A stretch of DNA of 64,000 nt from Trogon surrucura (Eukaryota; Chordata; Aves; Trogoniformes; Trogonidae): the NCBI GenBank assembly GCA_020746105.1, contig CM036618.1:90700122-90764121 (forward strand). The letters are read 5' to 3'. Each line of letters starts with the position of its first letter. Position 1 is the stretch's first letter. Shown in pieces: positions 15,001 through 27,700 of the stretch. The translations under genes were made by a program, and so were the position numbers. The notes under the pieces were generated by a model, which was given only the letters and a program-made list of their open reading frames with translations, was not told the DNA's origin and made no database searches.

Positions 15001-16854
15001 GTTGGCTCTGCTACTGCTGGCTACTGCTTACTCTGCCTGCACGGCAAGTTGGCCCCGTCTGTCTTCAGTGATAGCACCCAAAGAAGGAGAGTCTTCACTA
15101 GTGTGCCAGCTTCCAAGCTGCCTCGCCAGCTTCACTGAGGCAGGCTCTTGACAGTGCCTATTACGACTCCCCTATGCCTGCAGGCATATCCCCTACAATC
15201 TGTATTTCTAATATTTTGACCAGGCTAATTGTAAGTATCACAAATGACAAGTGTCCTGAGAAACTTGACTACAGTGAGATCCTTCCCTAGCAGTCAGTCT
15301 AAATGTTAACGCTGGAGAAAAATGTATTTAAGATCAAAAAGTCACAAGCGCTCACCAAGTGTACCAAAGACCAGGCTCTTCTTGTCATTCTCATATTGAG
15401 ACCCTGCATATATTGTTTGTTATCCTTGCATTTCTTTGCCATTAAATCTATACACCTTAATACATGCTTCTCCTCAGGCCGTTCTCAGCAAAACAACATG
15501 TTCTCAAGACTGCAGTTTTATTTTAAACACTTCCCAGGTATTTTGCTGTTCTTTGGGTGTCCCCTACCTGGCAACGCATCCTGGCCAGCACTCTAAAAAT
15601 GAGATTCCAGGTACTGTTTGCATTGGTGCTTTTCTACATCTTTTTCTTCTTCTCTGATACAGCTTCTCTGTGTGCAGCATCAAATTACAATGTCCTTTTT
15701 CTGTTTGCCACATTGTATTGCAATCACATGAATTTGCCACCTACATTTAGGCCTATTTCAGTATTTCCTCAGAGGTTAGTATTAATAAAAATCTATCACC
15801 CTTTTCAATATTAATTGCCCACAACAGACTTCACCAACTGCCTACATGTCTAATGGCTCTTTGGATCCCAGCCTCACGACTGTGCTTATTCATAGAAAAT
15901 ATTTTAGATAAACTCAGTATACTCTCTTGCTGCTTAAAGACAGAAACAGCACTTGAAATGGATCTGTAAAAAATCAAGTGAATTAACTTGTTTTGATACA
16001 AACCACCCAGGAAGCTTGGCTGAATGGCCCACGTCCAGCATCTTTTGGGCATTTCCTCCACTATGACATCAATATTTTTTGTTTATTGAGCATCTTGAAA
16101 GTCAAGGCTTAATTCCAACACTAGTTATTTCAGCAGGGTTGCTTCAGTGAAAATAAAGGCAGAATTTGCACCCAGTGTGCTGTGTTCGATCACCACATAC
16201 TCTTTCTCTCTCTTGCTTCGTGTATTTTTAATGTCTCCTCTTGCTGCTGTTTTACTGAAGAAGCATAGCCAATTGCAAGACACCTTGCTTTCATTAGAAG
16301 AAGCAACCTGGCTGCTCTCCAAGACTTCTCATTTTAAGTTACCTGGAATATCATTTTAAACAGGAACCACATGTATTTACTGGTAGGCAACCCAATAATT
16401 TCATTCTCTACGGGAATCTTGGGATGCATACATTAATGGCATAAGGCATGCATAAAGCCTTATTCTGAATGAGAAGCCTAGTGTTTCTGAAAGGAGCGTT
16501 TAATACTTCTGCTAAATGGTTCTTTACAGGGAAAAGAAATGCTGAAGAACTAAAGGCATTAACTATGTATTCCAATCAATCTTTAAAAAAAATAATAAAT
16601 CATTGCTATCACTGTCACAAAATAGCATGGAAGGCTGGGATTTGGTTTCATTCCTCAGCATGTTAACCCTAACTAGGCATGTGTGATATAATATAGCAGA
16701 GTGATTTCTGATTTGTTTTTAATTGCCAGTATACACAAACTGCATTTTCAGCATGAGCTATTTTTATCTTAGATGAAAGAAAATGGGAACAATAACAAAG
16801 ACTTCATGAGAAATACTTTTCTGTAACATGTCATATTGACTCTGTGTTGCAAAA
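1..16854. other. Intergenic gene-desert DNA
   Basis: AT-rich sequence with many stops in all frames and no ORF with recognisable homology. It holds A-rich low-complexity stretches (near 2140-2203 and 8217-8233) and modestly GC-richer patches at about 6800-7450, 8520-8800 and 14680-15200. The first of these patches is open in all three forward frames and is discussed as a finding. I see no tRNA, rRNA or coding gene. Confidence 0.7.
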
Positions 16855-16970
16855 TGGGAGCTGCCTTTACAGAAAGCCCAGTTTCAAGAAATGTCAAGAT
16901 GCCCAGAAAGGAAAGCCACCTGCCTAAGGTCCCAGATCAAGAAAGGATTCAAGACAAGACTAACTTCAAC
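16855..16970 (-). mobile_element. MIR-like SINE fragment (ancient)
   Basis: The stretch containing CACCTGCCTAAGGTCCCAGA and then AGGATTCAAGAC matches the reverse-complement pattern of MIR/CORE-SINE elements, which read roughly as a 'TTGCCCAAGGTCAC ... GGATTCGAACC' signature. Divergence is high, consistent with a very old amniote insertion. Confidence 0.45.
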
Positions 16971-19900
16971 AAGACTTAAATACATGTTTTGCTTAAGCAC
17001 ATACCTACAAGTCACCAAAAATCAAGAGTTTGGTTTTTTATATACATGCATATACATATAGGTATTTATTTATTAATCACTGTTAATTGTAATGTATTCA
17101 TGAATAAGAGAACCACCATGTAACATGTACCTTACACGGTTCCTACTGCATGTTTATAGATAAGTTTTATTCTGTATTTGCCCTATGGCTGAAGGTAGCT
17201 TGTTAGGAGGTGAACTGGCATTTATTCATTCTCAGCTCTTCATCTATATTAAAAGATTCACATTCTACTGTAACATTTTCATTTACATCCCCTTCAGGCC
17301 AATAAAAAGCATAATCATTTTCCTCCGCAATAACTGCATGGCCCATCAGCTTTAATTTCAGCACACTTTTCTCTTCTCTTCCTAAGGGATGTCTGATAAC
17401 AGCTGGTCAATATATATTTCTTCATTATGCCCCTTTTTCCAAAAGCAGCTACACCGTGCTCCCAGTAATACACCTTCTTGACAAGACCTTTGTCCTAATT
17501 GTTTAATCCCTTGTAATTTTGTGCACATCCTACTGATGGATGCAGAATGTCTGGGAGGCATATATTATACATTCTATTCCTCTACCATGTTCATCCGGTT
17601 CCTGTGCAAAATAAATCATATCTACAATAAATCATAAAGTCCAGAAACACTGCAATTAAAGTTACTGGGATGGTGGACTATGATAGAGTTCGTATTTGAA
17701 AATAAAATTATATTTAATTTTCTCCAGTGCCCTTTCAAATGCACGTACAAAAACCCTGGTTATCTGTTTGATCTTTCGAGATAAGGAGCAGTTCTAACAT
17801 GCTTTAGTAAATGTATCTGAAATTGCTTCAAAACACTTGCAGCCTGTTATCAAATAATTTATTCAGATAATCCAGAAAAAAAAACAACAATAGCCATGAG
17901 TTTTTGATATTCTGGCCAGTCAACAAAGCTTTGTGCTGCTTTGAACACCTGAGACAACCACCACTACATGACCAATTAATCATCTCTGCAAAATTCAGAT
18001 GTAACCTGTGTCTCGGTTATGCGTCCTGTGACAACGTGAAGGATTTGAGTCTCATTCATTTTGTGTCACTTTACTATCCAGAGCAATTTTTAAAGTTACA
18101 AACTGTCTTCTCAGGAAACAGCATATTTTCTGAGGCCGCTCTTTCAAAATGCTACTTATCCAAAGTAATTCTGCACACTAAGCCAGGACATTCTTTCAGT
18201 GCTTTCTCTTCTACGCTTTAGGAGTATCTGAACTCTTCCAGTTCTGGACACAAGTCCTTTGGCATATCTAGTTAACAACATACTAAGCTGCTGGCAGGTT
18301 TTTAAACTATAGAAGTGTATTCTACTGACATGTTAAGACTTGGTAGAGCCTACTCAATATTGTCATCTTTGTCAGTGGCCTAGACCTTTTTTCTTGCTCA
18401 TGACACAATTAGCAATGATGCTTAATTAAGGCAAACAAGAGAAATTAAATTTCTATGAAAGATCTAAAAGACTGTCCCTCAGCCTAATCTGATAGGTCGA
18501 ATATTCTCATTGCTAAAATTCCTGGCAAAGAAAGCAATTATCTTTGACAATTAAGAAAAAGGTAATAAAATCATACAGGCAAAAATCATACTACAGGTAG
18601 CATTAATTTTGGTTCCAGTTCAGCAAAGCTCTTTAGGATATAGTGAATTTGTCTGCTTTTCTGAATTAGAGTCATAATTGAGATATTGTCAATCACCTAT
18701 TATATTTAGTGAAAGAAAATGTTTTAAAGACCGAATCAAATGGAGATTGTACCTAGAGTAATAATACAAATTAAGAACTGGAGTAAGGGATTGGTGGAAA
18801 AAAGGGAATGCAAAGTTTAAACTATTTTAGAAACAAATCACTGAGATGTTATAATAACTAAAAATACTCTCTTCCTACCTGCCCCTCAGGTTAGCCATTA
18901 TTAGTGTAATGGGTTATTTTTTCTAAATGCACTTTCCTTATGAGGAATCTTAAGGCAGAAGATTTCAAGGAGGAGAGGATGAGTGGCTCTCTAAATCATT
19001 TCAAGGGAAGCTCAGGGACATCTGTACCAGAGGGTGACAAATGTAAACCACTGGTGAAGAGAAGGAAGCTGCCAAAAGGACAGACAGAAGAACTAGGGAA
19101 CTCTCAAGGGACCCATGAAAGTGAATACAGAAAGCATGAGGATCTGGAGGTAAGGCAAGAAGCCAAGGTAGTCCTTGCAACCTGATTGCCACTGACGTGT
19201 CACATTTCAGGCTGAGAGCCCTGTGAGGCCTTTGCAGGCATAACAGGAGTGTCATGTTTTCTTCCTCCTCTGTGACAGTGATAAACTTTCATCTCCTCCC
19301 CACTGTCGTGCATGAAGAAAATGTTGAAGAACAGTGTAAAAATCTCAGTGCAGTTAGTTTCTCACATCCACGAAAGACCAGATGACGGCTAAAGTCTGTC
19401 AGGGCCCTGAATGCGCTCAGGGGTTCTGCAACCTCTTCCCTGCCCCATTTCTGGGGCTTGTCTGCCTGTACTCAAGGATAGCTACAATACAGTGCAACCT
19501 TGTCACTTTGGGTCAGACTGTGGCAAAGGAGCTGTGAGAGGCCTCCATGGGGGCCTCTACCCCTCACCTTGTGAGTTACATTCAGGCTTTGGCCCTTGTT
19601 CATGACTGGTGCTTGAGAGGTGTCTGTGTTTTATGCACGTTTGTGCCTAGACCTGGAAATCCTCTTCTCAAAACAGAAGACAAACAAACCACTGTCCAGC
19701 AGATCTTTCTACCTGCCTTTAAGGCAAATCTCCAGGTGCAATAGCTAGGTTAAGGAGAACGCTCAGACCAAGGGCTCATCTCTGCATGAATGGAGAATTT
19801 CTTAACCTCTAGCTAGAGGTTGACCGGAATCCCTCCCAAGTACTCAAAGTACTTCTGTCAATGGAGAAAGGTGTGGCAAGACTTGAAGTCTAGAGGAGAA

Positions 19901-22389
19901 AGCACACCATCAGAACCGGAACTTCCAAGGTTTGGTTTCTGAATGTGTTTTATTCATCTTACTGAAAATATATATACACATATTTTTGTTCATTGGTGGG
20001 ATATTAGCTGTGTGGTAGACACAAACATAGACACAATACCTGTTTGGATAATAACCCACTCAGAGCTGGGTAGCTACATCTTAACCACTCCCACCTCTTT
20101 GATCCTTGAAATATTTACCTTACACTAAAAGCCAAAACCTCTTTCCAGCCAACTAAACTATTAGCTGCACAAACTTTTGAAAAACAGCTCCAAGATTTTT
20201 CTACCAAAGAAAGCCCAACTTAGTTCGTTTGGTAGGGTCTGTTCTCTAGAAACTTGTTTTCATTCCCTGTTTATGGATCTGTTCCCTTCTGGAAATATAG
20301 GATGCATCTGCTTGCTCAGTTATAAGGGCTTCTCTGTGATGAATCGTTCACATACATGCCTGTCCCACATACAAACTGTCTTGCAGAGCAATATTAAAAA
20401 TTGGTTTAACACTTTAGATCAGCAGCTGCAAATCTGGGTCTGACTGGAAGCTTCTCAACACTTTACACTTTGGCCTGTGTAATTTTTGTTGTTTGAAAGT
20501 AAATTTCTGAATCACTAGCCCTGATTTCTCTGGGCATTTTTCCTCTTTGTGTTTCAAAATGCACTATTATGCCAGAATAGTTTTTTTCCACATTTACTTA
20601 ATTTCTTCTTAAGTACAGCCCAGAACTTCATTCTTTGATAAGATCCTGCATTTGTCAATTCACAGCCAAAAACCCTACCACATTTGTATGAATCTTTACA
20701 TTGACTTCAGGAGCTTCTGAAGTAAGTTTTAAGCAACATGACAAGCAACTTCTGCTGTCCCCACAAATCCCCACACTGCCCCTCTATGGAGTTTTTGTTC
20801 TGCATCTTTCTTGTTAACTTTAGTATTTTTATTTTATTTTGCCAGTATCACTCTTCTTTTCCAGTTTTGCCAAGAACAGTTTACAGCCTCCCAATGAATA
20901 AACATATCTTTTAATTTCAAGATGAATGCATATAAACTGTAACAGACAGGTGTGGAGCTCCTCTTCCATGTAGTGCTTTCAGAGCTTTTACTTTCTCAGG
21001 TAGCATCTGACAAAGTCATCTAGGTGTCTTCCACAGCAATACTTTTTTTTGTGGAATAGTTGGTTTTGGCTGATAAAATCTTCATTTTCAGAGTAAACGA
21101 ACAGAAAAAGGAAAAATAAAATCACTGAACTATGTATAATGGCACATTTAAGTAAAAAAAAAAATGGCTCCAAATAACTGAGAGGTAAATTACTTCTCCC
21201 AAAAGTAAAATGAGGTGGTCATTCTAAGCATAATTCCCTTGTTCATTGAACTGTCTTAGGTTCACGAGCCTAAAAACAAGACTGTGGTAGACAGATTAGC
21301 AAAAATAAATAAATAACAAATCTCTGAAGTGCATGAGAGAGTGACTAAAAGCTTCCATATTTTACAGTGTACTTAAAGGGAAAGAAAACAAAGATATATC
21401 AGGAAACATGAAGGAAAATTTGCACAAGGTGTGGTTACTTCTGGTGCAATTCACAGGGGTTAGCTCTTGGGCACTTTGGTGAACTGCGTGCACCACTGGC
21501 AGTGTACCTGGCTTTGTTGTAGGCTGTGCCCAGAACACCTTCAATGATCAAGATTAAACAATGCTAAGAATAAAGAATATTTTCACCGGCAGATAACACA
21601 CAGCATTATTTAAAAAACCAACAATAACAACAAAAAACAAGCAATCTGGAAGTTAATTCATATCACAGGTTTTAGATATAAAGTGTAAAGGAAATATTTC
21701 TGCTAAGTTTCATCTACTTACAGCCAACAGCACACTGAAACTTCAGCCTTGCCTACAAGAGAATTCCCGCTACCAGTTTACACTTTGAATTTACTAATAT
21801 AAATATAAAGCATTCAAGCAGTTCATCTGCCATGTATGCCATGTAGCTGTGCTGTCAATTTTGTCTACAGCAAGGATTAGCCCGGGACGCCTCCACAAGC
21901 AGCACTGATCTCTCACTCACACAAAGCCTTACGCAGCTTACTATTAATACCTGAGCAAGCCATGTTTTACCCCTATTTATCACAGCGTGGTTCAGCGAGG
22001 AATTGAAATTTTCAACAAAAATGAGTAATTTTACCAGTAAGCAACACAAACTTGACATGCCCTTCACCAGTCTCAAAATATCTTGTTTTCCTGGAACACA
22101 TCCATAGCCTGTATGTCAATGGTAGCTGTAGCCCAGCTGAAGTGACTCAGTCAGATTCACGGCATAAAGTAGGGATTTTAATATAGATATTCATGCCGAA
22201 TCTAAGATTACTTCACTTTCATATAAACTTGTGGCATTCTGGGCGTAGTTAGAAGCCAGCTCTGATCCCTTTTGCCGCAGTGCACTCCTTAAGGGGCCCC
22301 TAAAGATACACATTTAAAAACCAGGGCCCTCCACGTGCGTCAAGGGACTCTGTTATGAAAAGAGACTAGGAATAAACTAGCCTGGCTGG
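16971..22389. other. Intergenic DNA, nothing recognised
   Basis: AT-rich with chance ORFs only. A slightly GC-richer patch at about 19380-19900 has no recognisable content. The sequence becomes richer in GC from about 22260 as it approaches the orphan CpG island. Confidence 0.7.
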
Positions 22390-22880
22390 TGGAAAAACCC
22401 TGAACTTGGCAGAGGCCTCGGCCCATGGCTCTCAGCCTCCCAACCCAGCAAAACAAACCGCTGATAACATTGAGGCGGGCTGCGAGAGCCGACGTTCAAA
22501 GCGGAGCCGTGTCTCTCCCAAGGTCAGCTATTTGAGGTACAATAAACAGGAAAACATGGCGCGGGCTGACCCCGCCTCACAAGCCCCGGGCAGCCGCCAC
22601 GGCAACACCGCCCGCGCGCCCCGGCCGTCGGCGGCCGCCGTTGGGCGGCGAAGCGGGCGCCACCTGGCGGCGCCCCGCGGCGGCGCCGCCGCCATAGGCG
22701 TGACCCCGGCCGCCGCCGAGGCCTCTGCTGCGGTGGTTGAGACCCCGCCGAAAGCGCGGCTGACGGGGACGAGCTGCTGGAACCCCGCCGGAGCCGCGGC
22801 TCCCATTTGGCAGGCGGTGGAAGCAGCGTACAAGCCGCCTCATCCTACCCAGGGCCTGAAAGCAGGCGGCCTGAGGCAGG
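22390..22880. promoter_or_regulatory. Orphan CpG island in the gene desert
   Basis: About 500 bases of strongly CpG-rich sequence stand alone inside AT-rich DNA, about 31 kb upstream of CRIM1 exon 1. It contains a CTCF core match at 22657-22670 (minus strand), a YY1-like AAACATGGCG at 22552-22561, an RFX-like half site (GGCAAC at 22601-22606) and an imperfect GC-rich repeat (22742-22761 and 22782-22801, 40 bases apart). I recognise no protein in it. It is best read as a promoter for an unannotated, probably noncoding transcript or as an insulator/enhancer island; direction is undetermined. Confidence 0.7.
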
Positions 22881-22972
22881 GCTGGGCCCTCTCGGGCCTC
22901 ACCTCCTTTAACTCCCGTGTCTCCACAAGAGTCCCGCACATTCCACGTCTTCTTTCCTGTGCAGAATTGTGA
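22556..22972 (+). other. ATG-initiated open frame in the orphan CpG island (138 codons, unrecognised)
   Basis: The frame opens with an ATG in a good Kozak context (A at -3, G at +4) and runs 138 codons to a TGA at 22970-22972. The predicted product is rich in Ala, Pro, Arg and Gly and resembles no family I know, as expected for translation of CpG-island DNA. Overlapping open frames on the minus strand argue for composition rather than coding. I list it only because the start context is good and the frame is the best coding candidate in the island. Confidence 0.12.
22657..22670 (-). promoter_or_regulatory. CTCF core motif
   Basis: The minus-strand sequence CCGCCAGGTGGCGC fits the degenerate CTCF core (CCRSYAGRKGGCRS) at all 14 positions. 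It lies inside the orphan CpG island. Motif presence is seen directly; occupancy is inference. Confidence 0.6.
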
Positions 22973-23552
22973 ATTTTGGTGCAGTTTGGTGAATTTGCAC
23001 AAGCATAGTAGTTGGCAGACTTCGAAGATGAACAATGCAGTTAAGTAACGTGATGGGGTGTTCTTTTTGTTGCAGTCGTGTTGCGCTGAAGGTTGTGGTT
23101 TGTCGCCCTGCTCACAGAGGATGCGCAGCGTGCCTCGCTGCCGTGCGGGGTGTACTTAGAAATCTTGCTAGTCCAGTGTGTCCCATGAATTGCATCACCT
23201 TGCCTGGTGTGTAACTTCAAAATGCAACAGCTTTCTAAATTACACCCATTACTTGTCTTTGTGGCGGGTGAAGTCCCTCTATGATACTATTTGAGCATAT
23301 GCTCAAACCCAGATGTGAGTAATTCTTCACAGCAAGAACAACATTGCATTTCTAGGCAAGCAGGATAAGCAGTGTTGAAATACACTTGTTTCAAAGAACT
23401 CTTCTGAATAAATCATTTCAGAGAATAACAGCAATAACAACCTATTCATCTTAGCATCAAAATAGCAAGAATGTATTTTAAACCAAGTATTTTTTTCTGT
23501 CCCAGGAAATAGCCTGCCTACCTCCTTTTCTGAATACTATTTTTACAAGTCC
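22973..23552. other. Right flank of the orphan CpG island
   Basis: Composition returns to AT-rich. A well-formed splice-acceptor-like string (GTGTTCTTTTTGTTGCAG, 23058-23075) lies about 200 bases right of the island, followed by a short CpG-containing stretch to about 23160. It could begin an exon of a plus-strand transcript, but no frame is persuasive. Confidence 0.4.
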
Positions 23553-23662
23553 CGGTGGCCTGGATTCAGGATAGAGTTAATATTTTTCTCCATGACGCAG
23601 TAGGCAGAACATGCCGAAACTTTATGAACCCAGAAGCGTATTGACTATGATAAACACAAACA
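23553..23662 (+). mobile_element. Fragment resembling the start of an avian ERV LTR
   Basis: The string around GGATTCAGGATAGAGTTAAT followed by TTTTTCTCC and a later TTGACTATGATAAACACA resembles the opening of a widespread avian endogenous retrovirus LTR, which characteristically carries a GATAGAGTTAATTTTC motif. Roughly the first 100 bases are represented, with many substitutions; no internal retroviral sequence is attached. It is read as a truncated, ancient LTR remnant. Confidence 0.45.
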
Positions 23663-24513
23663 AACAAAAAAAATCTCTAAGGACTCTGCAACTCATCTGG
23701 CTTTTACCATCTGGCACACAGTCCTGGCACACTGTAAATCTTTGCGAGTGGTATCTCCTTTACAGACCTTAATACATAAAACCCATATGCCAGAGGCTCT
23801 TAGAGGCCACCCCTTTAAGTTGCAGACATCACGTTATAGCAATGTGAGATCTTCTGTGAAGACAAACCTTTTATGTTATTTTAGGTGGTAAAAAAATCCA
23901 TTCCCTCCAAACCGTAACAGTATGGGCTCTGCCGGTGAGGGAACTTTTAGTTATGGTGCCTTTCTTTAGGAAGGTCACCAGTCACACTCAACACAAAGAG
24001 CTGGGAGTTGAGCAAAGGCAAAACAGAAGAGGGGGGTTGAATGTTGAGTGCTTTAAAGATAATTCCAGGGTTATCTCTGGAAAAAATTAAAACAACTCAC
24101 ATCAAGACATTTAGTAATACAAGATACTGAGGTTACATTTGATGAATACCAACCCTAACGACAAATATACTCTGTGTAAATCTGAGCTCCATGACTTTTG
24201 GCAATGATATTAGCCAGCAGCTCAAAAGTCCTGGCACAGATTATCAACATGCCCATAAGCTTCTGCAGGCATAAATACATCTGTTAAATCATTCCTCCAT
24301 GCTTCCCTTTAATATATAAAATTGTGTTGACTACTTCATCACCGAGCTGTCTCTTATAGGACATACTGGCCTGCTCAGCATGAAGGGACTGAAACCCTAA
24401 GGGAGCTCTGAACATGTTCCCCGAAGTGGTATGTCTCTTCTCTAGCATCTAAGAGGACACTGAAAAGCAAATGGCCCTTAAAAAGGCAGGTTACCTGGAA
24501 TGACAGCAGTCAT

Positions 24514-24600
24514 CATGGATTACTAGATTTTGATGCTAGAAGGCATAATCAGGTCTAACCCTATGAATAATACACATGTGATAATGAATCTATCTCATCT
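24514..24600 (-). mobile_element. Possible second, older CR1 3' fragment
   Basis: The stretch around TGCTAGAAGGCATAATCAGG resembles the sauropsid CR1 3' region in minus orientation, immediately left of the clearer CR1 tail. No 8-mer tail remains. The resemblance is by eye and could be coincidental. Confidence 0.35.
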
Positions 24601-24634
24601 GCTCTCTAGACTCAGCATCTCTTTGATCTGCTAA

Positions 24635-24715
24635 AATCATAGAATCATAGAATCATAGAAAAATGAGAGGTTAATAAGTCTCTGAGGTGTCTGCATCGTC
24701 CCCAGTCCTCATTTT
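24635..24715 (-). mobile_element. CR1-type LINE 3' end (degenerate)
   Basis: Three copies of the 8-mer AATCATAG (24635-24660) are the reverse complement of the ATTCTATG tail that ends avian CR1 retrotransposons. The sequence immediately to the right (GAGAGGTTAATAAGTCTCTGAGG) reads as a decayed match to the CR1 3' UTR in the same minus orientation. Only the 3' tip is evident, as is typical for 5'-truncated CR1 copies. The right boundary is approximate. Confidence 0.75.
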
Positions 24716-27700
24716 TGCTTTCTCTGAGGAGTCATCAGCATTTCTTACCTGAACAAGGGGAGCAGAAAAGCTGCAGAGGGATGAACACATATTATTTAAT
24801 AGTTTAATCTATTCATGAGGGCAAGACTTTGCCCAAATACTGAGGTCACACAGCAGCTCTTTTTGATGACATCACTGATAAAGGAACATCCTGATAGACT
24901 GTTGCTGCATCTCTAGCTTCTCCTAGAAAGTGACGGTCGAGCCAGGGAGCTTCTATGCAAAGAATTAGCCTAGGTCATGTACACACACAGAAGGTTACAC
25001 AACTTAAAAGAGCGTGTTCAGGTGTATAACAAGGAAAAAATCATCCAGTCTGGAAAAACAGTGTTACTTCTCTTTCATGCAACCACTTAAAACTTGCAAC
25101 TAATTATATGTTTGCTCTCAGATAATTAGATAACTTGCTCTCTCCTTTATATAAATTTAAAGGGTGATTAGAATTCCTGCTATAATAGCACCAGCAGGAA
25201 CTTTCACAGACATTCATGGGCATTTTCTGTGACTAAGGGCTGTACTAAGTGAAATGAAAGAAAACATCTTTTCTTTGTGTGTCATCCAGTGACTTTTATC
25301 CCAAGGTGCATTCTCCATTGTTCACAACATTCAAGTGCAAAACTTCTACTGACATTTTAGTATAGTTGTAATATTTTCATTAAAAGGATGAAAGAAATTT
25401 TTAAATCTTAAAACTGATCTGAAGAGATGCATAGGATAAACAATGTGTGAGGAATTCTTAGTGGGAAGAGCAAGACACTGCACTGTAGGTCTTGAAGAAC
25501 AGGGAGGCCATGTGTTAATGCACAGGAAGGGATAAGTCTGTCAAAGACAAGACCAAGGAAAACAGTCCTTGCAGCAGAATTTTTAATGGATCTGATGCCT
25601 TTTGTCAAGCTCAGAGGGAAAAAAAGAACTAGTTTTGAGATGTAGCAGGCATCTCACAAGGTAGAAAGAAAGAGCGTATTGCCGTATAGAGACACTAAAA
25701 TGGAACCATTGTCAGGATTCAAGTACAGCACTACTTCACAGCTCTAGAGAATCCTGCGTGATATTACAGACCTGTGTGATGTTGAAGAAAATTATGTTGT
25801 TTGTTGTCTAGGAAGAACATCTTGGCTGTGGATGGAGAATTACATCTGAGCCTGAAGATGAGGAGTTTTTTAGAGGTTTTGTTGAGAGCATGGTAAGTGG
25901 AATCTCCTTTTCTGTTAGGTGTTGAACTATGATTTCTGATTTAAATAGGAAAATATGTATATATGAAACTAAGTCTTGACCAATGATAAAAAGTGCAGCA
26001 CCACGGTAAAGTGAGTGATTTGGAACAGGGACTATAGCAAAGGAAGTAAGAGGTAAATGTGACTCTGGAATTTATGTTCGACGGACGTAGCAAAAACTAC
26101 AATGCAAAAATATTCTGTATATTCCATGACATTGAACCTTGTTAGGCAAGAAAAGTGAACAGGGGCTCAAGTCAGAGTTGGCTAAGAAATTTCAGATTAT
26201 CAGCATTTTTTATTAAGGTGAGGGAACCAGTGCTTGTCTAGTCCTACCATCTTTTTCAGACATATTGTTTTCAGTTTCATGATGAATTTAACACTGATGT
26301 AAAACCAGCCTGATGCTGACATGCATGGTCCAGCTTTCACCATATTTCTGCTGCTTTGTTTCTCTTTCTCTCTGTAAATCAATTTAAAGTTAACCCTGGA
26401 AAAACATTACTAGTTTTAAGCAATGTCAGTGGATTGGCCTGGTCTCCCCATGACTTCACAAGGCACTATAGCTCATGCAAGGGAGAGGGCAGGAATGAGC
26501 AGTTTTGGATGGGATGGAGAGAGAAAAGGCAGGACTTCTTTCCAGGGCAGAAGTCTTAGATCAACTTAAGCCAGCCATGAAACAGCAGTACCAGAGAGTC
26601 AAAGCTGGTGTCAAACTGAGGTGTTCTGAATGACAGCCAGGAGGAGTCTCTAAGTCTCCTAGGCTTTATGCATTTCTCTCTGCTCTCCAACAGTTTTATA
26701 GTAAAGGAAAAACATTTTCTATACAAAAGACCAGTGATAAAAAAAAACCCTTCCTCTTGCATAGGTTACAGTTTTTTAGGGGAAAAAAAACTTTAGCCAC
26801 AGATTTTCTTCCACGTTTTTCATTCATTTCAGTCCTTGCCTTCCACAGAACGCATACATATTTTACATTCATTACATAGTTCAGATTGTTGGTGAGTCAA
26901 AGGCTGTAGCAATTTTTTGATTATGCTCAATTTCTCTATCCTTATTTCCAGATTTAGGAAAATATGGTATCAATTTGAACAACTTAATTTGTTTTCTGCT
27001 TTTTTAGAGTATCATTAAAAGTCTGTGAAACTGGTCATATCTTCTGTATATTGTGTTTTTCTTTTTGTTTCATTGTTGTTTTTTTCCCATAAATGACTTT
27101 GAGCTTGTGCCTAACAGTGATCATGCAGAAAGATACATTATGTAGCAAATGAAAGCTTGGTATGATATTGCTGCAAAAACTCTGCAAATATTCCTTCACG
27201 CATGTTAAGGAAAAAAAGCCGCAGCACATATTATCTGTCAATATTTGGCAGTTAAAATTTACTGACATTCATCTTTGCTGAACTTAAAAAATGCAGGCTT
27301 GAGCTCTACATAGAAGTAGATTTTAGACCACTCATTATTTTATTAGAAACTGTTTGCATGCTTATCCTGTCAGGTAACATGAATAATGTGTAATTTATGA
27401 CGCTTACTCAACTAAACAAACCAGCTCATGGTTTAAATATCTAATAATGGTGTTTGTGCAAATCATCTGTGACCCATAAGTGAATTTGAAAATCCATTGA
27501 ATATATTCCCCTTGTGGATAATTTAGGGAGGGCACTATTATCTGTTGCAGATAGATGTCAAGCAAAAAAAAAATATATTTGTCATTATGAATTAAATGTT
27601 TGTCTCCAGCAAAGAGACTGCTGATCTTATTTTAGGTTGAATCCACAGAGGCCAGTGAAGAAAAGCATTGCCCTTTTACAACTGTTTTGATTGATCAGCT

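Noticed and set aside
17904-18221. 105-codon plus-strand ORF
   Set aside because: It begins at TTG, has no recognisable motif and is within chance length for a 64-kb window.
22406-22555. N-terminal extension of the CpG-island frame
   Set aside because: It would need a TTG start; the first ATG is at 22556.
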